NCBI GenBank assembly: GCA_015062925.1
Contig: SUTL01000004.1
Location: forward strand, 1 to 48,310
DNA length: 48,310 bases
Reading direction: 5' to 3'
Origin: Methanobrevibacter thaueri
GTDB taxonomy: Archaea; Methanobacteriota; Methanobacteria; Methanobacteriales; Methanobacteriaceae
Part shown: positions 9,782 to 17,378 of the stretch, piece by piece
Numbering within the stretch: the stretch's first letter is position 1
Layout of the letters: each line of letters opens with the position of its first letter
Notes under the pieces: model-generated
What the model was told of the DNA's origin: nothing
Databases searched by the model: none
What the model saw: only the letters and a program-made list of their open reading frames with translations
Position numbers and translations under genes: made by a program

Positions 9782-12427
9782 TCAATAAATATTATATTTC
9801 TTTTGACGTTTTCTAAAAGATTCTTCTCCACCTTCCAAAATATCACAAACATGCTCTTTAATGCCTTTAGAATATAAATAACAATCTTCATCGTCATTTT
9901 TATACATATTTTCAATACTTCCAGAAATGTATTCAAATTTTGAAAATTTATTTTTCACTTCGTTTCCTTCTTGATTAGCTACAATAATTTGTTCGCTATC
10001 TGCTCCAACTACTAAATTTGGATTATGTGATACAATGATAATCTGCCTTTCTTTTTTAGTTTCTTTTAAAAACTGAGTTAAATCTTTAGAAATGGAATTT
10101 GCATCCAAATCATCCTCTGGTTGGTCTATTAATATAGGCCATTTAGATTTATCTAGCATAATCAAAACCTTTAAAATAACAAAAGACCTTTTTCCAGGAG
10201 ACATTTTTTCTAAAGTATCATTTTCGTATAAAATATTAAAATTAAGAAAATGATAAGGTGATAATAATTTTTTTAAAACATCTTCTTTTGTATATCCTGA
10301 TTTAACTATGAGAATATCTTTCAGAATATACTCAATAATTATTTTTAAATTTTTAGAAAAATCTTTATTATATTCTAAATTATTCAAATCTATTTTTGTT
10401 TTATCGTGGAATGTTGTGAAATTTCTATTATCTATCATATTTTTAACATTTTCTTTAAATTCATTAATTTTAAATGAACATTCAGAAATAAATAATGAAT
10501 TTTCATCATCAAATTCAAATTTTTCAATTAATCTTTTTAAATTGTTTATATAGTTAGAGTTTAATTTAAAAATATCCGATAAAGTTTTTTCATATTTTGA
10601 GTTAAGATTTTTAATTAATTCTAATTTTTCATTTAAATTTTTTAATTTTTCTTTCTCGTGGTTTAATCTAGAAAATAATGTGCTCTTTTTTTCTGAAGTA
10701 TTAAGTTTTTGATTTAGTTCTCCTAAATCTTTATTAACATCTTCATATTCAATTTTTATTTTTTCAGATTTTTGATTATTTTCATACAGGTATTCTTCAA
10801 TTTTATCAAATATTCTTTGTTTTGATACAAATATTGCAATTTCAATTTCATTAAATAAATTAGTGGAAATAGGTTCGTCTAATTTTTCAATTAATGAAAT
10901 TAAATTTGAATAGGGATTATTTTCCAAATCCCCAACAATTTCTTTAAATATTTCTTTTTCAACTTTCAATGTTTCAATATCATCTTCGAGTTTATTTAAT
11001 TTTTTTTTCAAATTATTTTGATGTTCTAAATCATCCTCAGTAATAGAATTCGATTTTTGTAATTTAGTATATTCTGCGGACAACTTCGTAATTTCTTGGG
11101 TAATATTATCTGAACTACCAATATCCTTAATACTATTATTTTCAAAATTAATTTGTTTTTCAATTTCAAATAAGTTTACAATAGTTGCATTTAAATTATT
11201 TTTATAATCATTCCCTAATTTTTCAATTTCATCAAAGATAGTTTTATGTTGTGGATTTTCAAAAAGAATTTCTTTAATTAAATTATTAGAAAACGAATTT
11301 TCATCTTCCATATCTAAAACTTGTTTATTTAAATAATTTTGAGGAATATATTTAATTTTGGCTTTATTTAAATCTTTATTTTCGTATTCACTATTTGAAT
11401 ATTGAAAAAAATTTTCATTACCATTACACCACTTAATTTTAACAGAAGGATTAATTAATTTATTCCAGTTCGAATCTTTTTCTGAATTAAAATTAACAGT
11501 ATTTGAGATTGATCGCAATAGTGTAGATTTTCCTGTGGATTTTCCTCCAATTATTGAAACAAGATTGCTATTAAGTTTTATTTCATTCTTTGGAAAGTTT
11601 TCATCTAAAAAAGTAATACTGTCTATAACTTCATAACTATTTTTTTCATCAGGTTTATTTTCTTGAATTTTAACTCTTTCAATAGGTTCATAAATAATTT
11701 GTTTTAATCCTTCAAAAGTCAAATCAGATTTAATCCAACAATATTTGGGAGTATATTCTTTTATATTGTGATTATCTGAACAAATTACCAATGGTAATGC
11801 AAATCCAATATTCGGAAAAACTATATTTTGATAATCATTTTCTTCTTTTTTGTTTTTAATTTCTAAAATATCAATATGCTCAGATAAAAGATCTTTTTTT
11901 AATTGTTGTTTAAAATTAAATGAATTACTTACATTTTCCACTGAATTTGATTTTTGTCCAGCATGTATTGAAACAATCCCTCCTTGTTCGTGTATAATTT
12001 CACAAGTCTCTTTTATGGGTAAATATAAATTTTTAAATCCTCTTGATTCAACTTGTTCTTCTGTTAAATCTAATTTGATTTTAAGAGTTTCCCAAAGATT
12101 TTTCACGTTTTTATTATCAAATATTCCAATAAAATGGACTGCTTCTCTTCCACCCAATTCGGAAGTAAGTTCAATTCCAGGTAAAATAAGAATATTTTCA
12201 GATTTACCTAGTTCTATTAAATTAGTAATCTTTTCTACATCTATTTGAAAATGGTCAGTTATAACTGCTGCAGAAATTTTATTATCTTTAAGAGTGCTTA
12301 TAATTTCTTCATTTGTAATTGATTTATCTTGATAATCAAAAGAGCATGGTGTGTGCAAATGTAAATCCCATAATCTCCATTCTGATCCTCTTTCAAACCA
12401 TCCATCATTTGCTTTAATATTGTTCAT
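9782..12427 (-). CDS. TrlF family PHP-domain / SMC-like ATPase
   Basis: This is an 881-residue product counted from the ATG at 12427. A longer reading from a TTG at 12439 is possible, but that TTG lies inside the GAGG ribosome-binding site, so the ATG is preferred. The N-terminus is a PHP phosphoesterase: DLHLHTP (21-27), ITDHF (56-60), LPGIELTS (82-89), SIHAG (153-157) and CSDNH (216-220) supply metal-binding His/Asp residues. It is followed by a split ABC/SMC ATPase: Walker A GGKSTGKST (294-302), a long coiled coil (~380-650), signature MSPGKRS, Walker B PILIDQPEDDLD and switch IIIVSHNPN. This matches the TrlF family, for which a nucleic-acid-processing or defence role is presumed but not proven. 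It stands alone on the minus strand next to the STAND gene. Confidence 0.85.
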   Translation of the reverse strand: MNNIKANDGWFERGSEWRLWDLHLHTPCSFDYQDKSITNEEIISTLKDNKISAAVITDHFQIDVEKITNLIELGKSENILILPGIELTSELGGREAVHFIGIFDNKNVKNLWETLKIKLDLTEEQVESRGFKNLYLPIKETCEIIHEQGGIVSIHAGQKSNSVENVSNSFNFKQQLKKDLLSEHIDILEIKNKKEENDYQNIVFPNIGFALPLVICSDNHNIKEYTPKYCWIKSDLTFEGLKQIIYEPIERVKIQENKPDEKNSYEVIDSITFLDENFPKNEIKLNSNLVSIIGGKSTGKSTLLRSISNTVNFNSEKDSNWNKLINPSVKIKWCNGNENFFQYSNSEYENKDLNKAKIKYIPQNYLNKQVLDMEDENSFSNNLIKEILFENPQHKTIFDEIEKLGNDYKNNLNATIVNLFEIEKQINFENNSIKDIGSSDNITQEITKLSAEYTKLQKSNSITEDDLEHQNNLKKKLNKLEDDIETLKVEKEIFKEIVGDLENNPYSNLISLIEKLDEPISTNLFNEIEIAIFVSKQRIFDKIEEYLYENNQKSEKIKIEYEDVNKDLGELNQKLNTSEKKSTLFSRLNHEKEKLKNLNEKLELIKNLNSKYEKTLSDIFKLNSNYINNLKRLIEKFEFDDENSLFISECSFKINEFKENVKNMIDNRNFTTFHDKTKIDLNNLEYNKDFSKNLKIIIEYILKDILIVKSGYTKEDVLKKLLSPYHFLNFNILYENDTLEKMSPGKRSFVILKVLIMLDKSKWPILIDQPEDDLDANSISKDLTQFLKETKKERQIIIVSHNPNLVVGADSEQIIVANQEGNEVKNKFSKFEYISGSIENMYKNDDEDCYLYSKGIKEHVCDILEGGEESFRKRQKKYNIY

Positions 12428-13078
12428 ATGATTCCTCAATTTATATTATCTCTAGGATATTTTCAAAAATCACTCATTAAATATTTAAACATGGAATATA
12501 TAATTTAAATAACTTTCCACATTTATATTTAAAATTAATATTTCAGATAATGCTCTATTTTTTTAAAGTATTATAGGGTTCATATTTTTTTAAGATTATT
12601 AAATTTAATTTGTAGTGTTTTTTGATTTAATCGGGTGTCAGTTTGTTAAGACTTTCATTGTTTATTTTTTCAAAGTCATTTTCCGAACACTCTTTGATTT
12701 TTTTATTTTTCGTTAAATTTATATATAGTTATTGTTTTGAATTTTACTGATGAAAGGTAGATTCAAAATTGATTCAAAATAGGCATTTAAGTAAAGCTAT
12801 GGAATAATTATCAAAAAGGATGAAATTATCAAATTGAAGGAACCTCTATAAAATTAAAAAAAGTACAGAAAGAATTTAAATCTTAAAAATCCATTTTAAA
12901 TTTAATGTTGATGAAAAATACTAAGTGAAATCATGACAGAGATATATTCAAATCCGTGTAGTATTTAATATATGGAAAGAACAAATTTTAATTCCTAAAT
13001 TAGAAAGAGATATGAAAATTACAATAATTTAAGATACTCTATATATTTTATATTAATTATATAACATTCCACAATCCA

Positions 13079-13309
13079 CTAGAACCTGATGTCCTTGAAA
13101 AATTTAAGTAAGGTATGAGGACTAGTATTCTCCAGTTTATAAAAGGCATGATGCTTTTTATGACACCCCTTGAAGAGTCTTATGCCCTTATCCTGATCAA
13201 GGCGTAGGCGTATAAAATTCTTAAATGAGAACACATGATAAGTCCTGCTGGCTCTCCACAAAAAGCAGCATCCATTATCTCTCTTATGCTCTTTAGTATT
13301 TGTCTTCAT
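13079..13309 (-). CDS. small ORF of unknown function in a GC-richer patch (possible gene remnant)
   Basis: This is a 76-codon frame rich in Lys, His, Phe and Cys (CC at 14-15; a CHKKHH cluster near 49-54). I do not recognise it. Its GC of ~37% is well above that of the flanking bases, and it uses codons such as CGC, AGG and CTG that are rare in the neighbours, suggesting transfer or a structured RNA instead of a native gene. There is no ribosome-binding site before the ATG. It may be a transposon remnant, since an intact transposase lies 0.4 kb away. Treat it as a weak call. Confidence 0.3.
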   Translation of the reverse strand: MKTNTKEHKRDNGCCFLWRASRTYHVFSFKNFIRLRLDQDKGIRLFKGCHKKHHAFYKLENTSPHTLLKFFKDIRF

Positions 13310-13474
13310 TCATGTTGTTTTGTAAACGTCCGTCTGTTCTCATGAAGTTCACCTGTAAAAAATGTGGGGTAGCTATTTATACTAAAAGCTAAAAAAGTGG
13401 TTTTGTAAATTTGTTAGTTGGTAATTTTGTTTTTGTGATTTTTTCGCTTTAATTTTTTGATTTTTTGTTTTTTG

Positions 13475-13487
13475 CGAAAAATTTTCG
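13475..13487. repeat. perfect palindrome CGAAAA-A-TTTTCG upstream of the transposase
   Basis: Six-base arms around one central A, in a T-rich tract. It could be a transposase binding site or part of a terminator. It is also expected now and then by chance in such AT-rich DNA. Confidence 0.35.
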
Positions 13488-13571
13488 TAAAATATATAAA
13501 TTACCTATTTTTTTAATAAATTTTTTCTGTTTAATTCAGTTCTTTTTCATGTTTGGTTGTATTTTTATTTG

Positions 13572-13589
13572 TGATTTCATTTGAAATCA
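13572..13589. promoter_or_regulatory. palindrome TGATTTCA-TT-TGAAATCA upstream of the transposase
   Basis: Perfect 8-base arms with a two-base centre, 98 bases before the transposase ATG. The position suits an operator or a transposase binding site. There is no direct evidence of function. Confidence 0.4.
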
Positions 13590-13687
13590 TGTAATTTTTT
13601 TGTAATCATTTATATTTTTTTGTACGATTGTAAATTTAAAAATAAAAAGCAATAAATTTATATTATTGGAGATGCTTAAATAATATT

Positions 13688-15016
13688 ATGTACAAAGCTA
13701 AAAAAACATCTCCAATTAATAATTTAGAATCCGTTCAATATATATTTTGTGTTGAATATGAGAATACTGTTGAACGTGAACCTAGGAATCAAATAGAAGA
13801 TTTATCTATTCAAATGGAATTAATGGATCCTTTTTATAAGGTTAAACGTGAAAAACCAGTGAATATTTCTCTTGATGTGGATGAAAAGGGTGTATTTTCT
13901 TATTCTGATCCTTTTTGTAAACATTGTCATTCACATAAAGTCACTAAACATGGCTATAATACTCGGGATTTGATTAATGAGAATGGTGAACATGTTATTG
14001 TTAAAGTTCAAAGGTATTATTGTCCAGTTTGTGGTAAATATTCACAAACAGAATTTAATGGAGAATATGAAAATTATTGTAATTTTTTTAATGAAACTAA
14101 GGAACGATTCATTAAGGTTCGTGAAATTAGTTGGTATCCTTTCCGTAAATTAAAAGAATTATATCAATTTTTTTGTGGAATTGAAATCTCTCATGAAACA
14201 GTTAGAAAAGCTCAAATTGTGACAAATAGTCTTTATTATTTAAATAAAGAAATTCAACCTTCTGGATTTTATGGTTATGATGTGCAATGGGAGCCATTAG
14301 ATGATGGATTTCATTATAGGCACTTATTATTTGATTTAGTTAATAATGCTCCTGTTGCAGAGTTATTGGCTCCTGATGAGGAACTTAAAACAACATATGA
14401 TTTCATTAATAACTCTCTGAAACCAATTGATAGAAAAGCAATTGTTACGGATTTAAAACCAGGATATGATTCAGTTATGCAAAAACTGGGATTTAAACAT
14501 CAACATTGTACATATCATTTAAGATTAGCAGTAAATGAAAGAATTAGAAAACATTTAAAAGAAAAAGATTTGGAATTTCGAGTAAATGAATTAAAAGAAA
14601 ATGAAACAATTTCAAAAAGCAAATTAGATGAAAAGGTAGAAACTAAAATAGAAGAGTTAAAATCAGAAATTAATATTTATAAACAGTTAATATTTGAATT
14701 ATTCAATCAACAAACATATAATAAAGCATTAAATTATGTAAATATGTTAAAACAGGAATTAAATAATTTTCCTGAAATTTTAAAAAATTTTTTGGAAAAA
14801 GATTTTTTCCCAGAATATAAAAAATACTTATGGTTCCTTAAAAAAGAATATAAAGGAAAATTAACAAGAACAGATAATGATTCAGAAATGTACTTCCATG
14901 CAACACTACCTAAATCCGAGAAAAAAAGATTCAGAACAGAACAAGGCATATTCAATCAAATATTCAACAGAAAAAATGGATGGATGAAAAAAATAAAATC
15001 CCAACTAACAAAATGA
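13688..15016 (+). CDS. DDE transposase with N-terminal zinc ribbon
   Basis: This is a 442-residue product. The N-terminal zinc ribbon uses C77-x2-C80 and C112-x2-C115 (YYCPVCGKYS), as in transposases of the ISL3/MULE-like DDE group. The catalytic domain follows: D198 in GYDVQW, D255 in IVTDLKPGYD, then CTYHLRLAVNERIRKH. A long charged helical insertion (~300-380) comes next, and acidic candidates for the third residue lie in DNDSEMYF or RTEQGIF near the C-terminus. The frame is full length and undamaged, so the element could be active. GGAGATG lies 13 bases upstream of the ATG, rather far. I could not identify terminal inverted repeats or target duplications, so the insertion-sequence family stays open. 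Confidence 0.8.
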   Translation: MYKAKKTSPINNLESVQYIFCVEYENTVEREPRNQIEDLSIQMELMDPFYKVKREKPVNISLDVDEKGVFSYSDPFCKHCHSHKVTKHGYNTRDLINENGEHVIVKVQRYYCPVCGKYSQTEFNGEYENYCNFFNETKERFIKVREISWYPFRKLKELYQFFCGIEISHETVRKAQIVTNSLYYLNKEIQPSGFYGYDVQWEPLDDGFHYRHLLFDLVNNAPVAELLAPDEELKTTYDFINNSLKPIDRKAIVTDLKPGYDSVMQKLGFKHQHCTYHLRLAVNERIRKHLKEKDLEFRVNELKENETISKSKLDEKVETKIEELKSEINIYKQLIFELFNQQTYNKALNYVNMLKQELNNFPEILKNFLEKDFFPEYKKYLWFLKKEYKGKLTRTDNDSEMYFHATLPKSEKKRFRTEQGIFNQIFNRKNGWMKKIKSQLTK

Positions 15017-15149
15017 CAAAGCCATATTTAGAATAATCTTTATATATTCCTTAAAATAAACTAGATATTGGGTTAAGTTTTGAAAAATATTAATTTTAAC
15101 AAAGTTTCGAGGCTATGTTTAACTATTCTTATTTTTCTCGACTGACCTT

Positions 15150-15199
15150 AGGATTATATTAAAAAATAATATTTAGCTCGTTATTCATAATATAATCCT
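15150..15199 (+). terminator. hairpin followed by T-tract downstream of the transposase
   Basis: AGGATTATATT (15150-15160) pairs with AATATAATCCT (15189-15199). The loop is 28 bases and a T-run follows on the plus strand. This could end the transposase transcript or mark the element's end. The long loop makes it a modest call. Confidence 0.35.
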
Positions 15200-15294
15200 T
15201 TTTTTCATAATCTGTTTTTTCTCACTGCTTTCTTGATATTTTACCTCTCTAAATTTGATTTTCAGGCCTTGCCAAAAAAAGTTGTACGACTGTG

Positions 15295-15332
15295 AAAATT
15301 GCTCTCACTTCGTAAAATTGCTTTTACTTGGT
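15295..15332. repeat. two-copy 19-base tandem repeat
   Basis: aaaattgctctcacttcgt (15295-15313) is followed immediately by aaaattgcttttacttggt (15314-15332), 16 of 19 identical. It is in noncoding DNA. No function is evident; it may be a replication-slippage scar or a repeated protein-binding site. Confidence 0.6.
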
Positions 15333-15703
15333 AATGGCTAATGTATAGTTTATCATCATGTCTATATAAACATTTCTATTCGATTTAATTGTTAAACTGT
15401 TCAGTTTTTTGAGAAAAAATTGTGTCCTAAAGCCTTGTGTTTTTTGGAATTTTTGTAAACATTTCAACAAGAATTCACGACACAGAAAGTCAAATGTGCA
15501 AAATCAAAAACGGATTCAGAATGCAGTAAATCAGTGTTGGCTTCCAGTATGGCTTTATTATCCTTTTTATTATCCTATTTATATAAAAAAATTAATGAGA
15601 TAATCAACGATTTCCAAAAATTTTATAATTGTCAAAAAATAAATTCTGTATCAGAGTTTTAGTGGTCCGAATCGATAAGTATCGGAACTTTTTTATAAGT
15701 TTT

Positions 15704-15720
15704 ATACGAACTGTTCGTAT
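15704..15720. promoter_or_regulatory. candidate operator palindrome ATACGAA-CTG-TTCGTAT
   Basis: Perfect 7-base arms around CTG, 128 bases before the ArsR-V4R regulator gene. A looser second dyad (GTCCGA...TCGGAAC) lies at 15665-15689. Paired dyads upstream of an ArsR-type gene suggest an autoregulatory operator. The T-rich tail could instead make it a terminator stem. Confidence 0.45.
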
Positions 15721-15848
15721 TTTTTCTATTTTATAATATTTATTTTATTTTTTTATTTTTTTATCATAATGTTTAATTTTTAATTATTTAGTTAGATTTA
15801 TTAATAAATAATTTTAAATATTACTATAGAAATTCGGAGAATTACAAT

Positions 15849-16622
15849 ATGAATAAAAATAAACCAATACAAATTTTTTCAAATCTCAATGAAAACATAG
15901 GGGTTAATGTTGTAAAAAGCCCAGTAAAACTCACAATCTTAGAAATGTTGAAAGATAGTGAGATGGAATTTGATGAAATTGTGAATAATACCGGGAAATC
16001 AAAATCAACAATTTCTGTGCATTTAAAAAGCCTTAGAGAAGATGGGATTATTTCATATAAATTACATCCGAAAGACAATAGGAAAAAAATATTCTATATT
16101 AATTCAAAATATTTATGTTCAGTAAACATATCCGAACCTAAAGAAATCGAAGAAACTCAATCAAACTATCTTATAGAAAACATACTAGAAGATGATGATG
16201 CCGAATTTTCAACACTACTGTTCCACACACTAAAAGCAATGCTTATTCAGGAAGGGATAAATATAGACCCTATACTACAAGCTACAGGAAATACAATTGG
16301 AAAATCAATTTTTAAAAAACTGTATAATGATGATTTAGATATTTTCATGGAAAATATTGCTCAATTCTGGGAAGATAATGGTTTGGGGAAATTAGAATTT
16401 AAAGTAGGTCAAATTATAAAAGTCACTGCATATGATTGTTTTGAATGTAAATTACTTCCAAAAACAGGAAAACCAGCTTGCTTTTTAGACACTGGCATAT
16501 TGCAAGGTTTATTCTCTGAGTTTTTCAATTTACCTGTTAATGTTATTGAAATTCAATGCTTTACAATGGGTGATGAGAAGTGTGTGTTTGAGATAGAACC
16601 TCAACACATTAAAAAGTACTAA
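15849..16622 (+). CDS. ArsR-type winged-helix regulator with V4R domain
   Basis: This is a 257-residue product; GGAGA at 15836-15840 fixes the ATG. Residues ~20-85 form an ArsR-like winged helix (VKSPVKLTILEMLKDSE, then KSKSTISVHLKSLREDGII, the recognition helix, and a beta-wing ending RKKIFYIN). Residues ~115-250 fit the V4R ligand-binding domain: LLFHTLKAMLIQEGI, a YDCFECKLLP cysteine pair, GKPACFLDTGILQGLFSEFF, and a closing CFTMGDEKCVFEI. V4R domains bind small hydrophobic molecules in related proteins. It is convergent with cbiL (4-base stop overlap), which hints at, but does not show, a link with tetrapyrrole metabolism. A palindrome upstream may be its own operator. Confidence 0.85.
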   Translation: MNKNKPIQIFSNLNENIGVNVVKSPVKLTILEMLKDSEMEFDEIVNNTGKSKSTISVHLKSLREDGIISYKLHPKDNRKKIFYINSKYLCSVNISEPKEIEETQSNYLIENILEDDDAEFSTLLFHTLKAMLIQEGINIDPILQATGNTIGKSIFKKLYNDDLDIFMENIAQFWEDNGLGKLEFKVGQIIKVTAYDCFECKLLPKTGKPACFLDTGILQGLFSEFFNLPVNVIEIQCFTMGDEKCVFEIEPQHIKKY

Positions 16623-17317
16623 TCATCAAATTTAATAATGGTAGTGGTAAGGTAAGGTTTTTCATTGGAAAATCCTTCAATAATTTTCTCATTTTCACGT
16701 GTGCAGTTTTGAACAGAATAAATATCTTTAGGTCTGTTTTTTTCTTCAATAGTGGATTCTAGTTTTGATGTGTTTCTGGAAGCTTTCATAAGAACAATTG
16801 AATCACTGTAATTTAAAACTTCATCCAATCTTTCATCTATTTTAGGAACAATTGTTAAAATATCGTTTTGCTCAACTAATGCTTTGTTTCGAGCAGCTGC
16901 ACATGCAGTGAATGAAGTAATTCCGGGGATTGTTTCTATTTCAAATCTGTCTTTTAATCTTTTTTGAACATATGAGTATGTGCTGAATATTGATGTGTCT
17001 CCAAGGGTTATGAATGCAACGTCTCTTCCACTTTCCAGGTATTGTGCAATCATTTCAGATGCACTGTCCCATATTTTTTCAAGTTCCTGTTTATCTTCAA
17101 TCATTGGGAATATTGGTTCAACAATCATTAATTTTTTATAATCTTTTCTTTCTTTTAAGATTGGTCTGACTATGGATAATGCTATACTTTCTTTTTCTTT
17201 TGATGATTTTGGTGAAAATACAACGGGGACATTTTTAAGTGTTTTACAAGCTTTTAATGTTAATAATTCTGTGTCTCCTGGTCCTACACCAATTCCGATT
17301 AGTTTTCCTTTTGTCAT
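16619..17317 (-). CDS. cbiL: cobalt-factor II / precorrin-2 C20-methyltransferase
   Basis: This is a SAM-dependent tetrapyrrole methylase that adds the C20 methyl group during anaerobic corrinoid (B12) synthesis; methanogens need corrinoids for methyl transfer. The SAM-binding start GKLIGIGVGPGDTELLTLKA, the second motif FITLGDTSIFSTYSYV and the third IPGITSFTACAAA are all present, and the length (~232 residues) is normal for CbiL. I prefer the ATG at 17317, which has GTGAT four bases upstream, over a GTG at 17326. The gene stands alone on this strand. Its stop overlaps the stop of the ArsR-V4R gene by 4 bases. Confidence 0.9.
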   Translation of the reverse strand: MTKGKLIGIGVGPGDTELLTLKACKTLKNVPVVFSPKSSKEKESIALSIVRPILKERKDYKKLMIVEPIFPMIEDKQELEKIWDSASEMIAQYLESGRDVAFITLGDTSIFSTYSYVQKRLKDRFEIETIPGITSFTACAAARNKALVEQNDILTIVPKIDERLDEVLNYSDSIVLMKASRNTSKLESTIEEKNRPKDIYSVQNCTRENEKIIEGFSNEKPYLTTTIIKFDD

Positions 17318-17378
17318 TATAATCACATTTCTATTTTCTACTAATTATTTATAGTACTACTTTACTAATATATTTTTA

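Larger units (their letters stand above)
12428..13687. other. 1.26 kb gene-poor region between TrlF and the transposase
   Basis: Most of this is ~20% GC with stop codons in all frames. Three things stand out. On the minus strand at 12627-~12720, a short frame ends KLTPD-stop and reads like the tail of a lost protein. At 13079-13309, GC rises to ~37% (see the separate entry). At 13475-13487 and 13572-13589 there are palindromes upstream of the transposase. I found no convincing terminal inverted repeat pair. Confidence 0.45.
15017..15848. other. 832-base gene-poor region downstream of the transposase
   Basis: No gene I can support. A 64-codon frame at 15409-15603 has no recognisable product and no start signal. 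The stretch holds a hairpin with a T-tract (15150-15199), a 19-base tandem duplication (15295-15332) and a palindrome (15704-15720) before the ArsR-V4R regulator. The part near 15260-15560 is somewhat GC-richer than its flanks and may be decayed mobile DNA. Confidence 0.45.

Noticed and set aside
12627-12720. Minus-strand frame ending KLTPD-stop that reads like a protein tail
   Set aside because: Only ~28 codons before an in-frame stop and no recognisable family. Noted as possible debris in the region entry, not called as a gene.
13361-15200. Terminal inverted repeats of an insertion sequence around the transposase
   Set aside because: I compared the flanks by eye and found no matching ends, so element borders are not given.
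15409-15603. 64-codon frame in the gap before the ArsR-V4R gene
   Set aside because: It starts with TTG, has no ribosome-binding site, its composition is unlike real neighbours, and the surrounding DNA shows stops in all frames.
17317-17326. GTG at 17326 as the cbiL start
   Set aside because: No ribosome-binding site before it, while GTGAT precedes the ATG at 17317 and the family normally begins close to that ATG.
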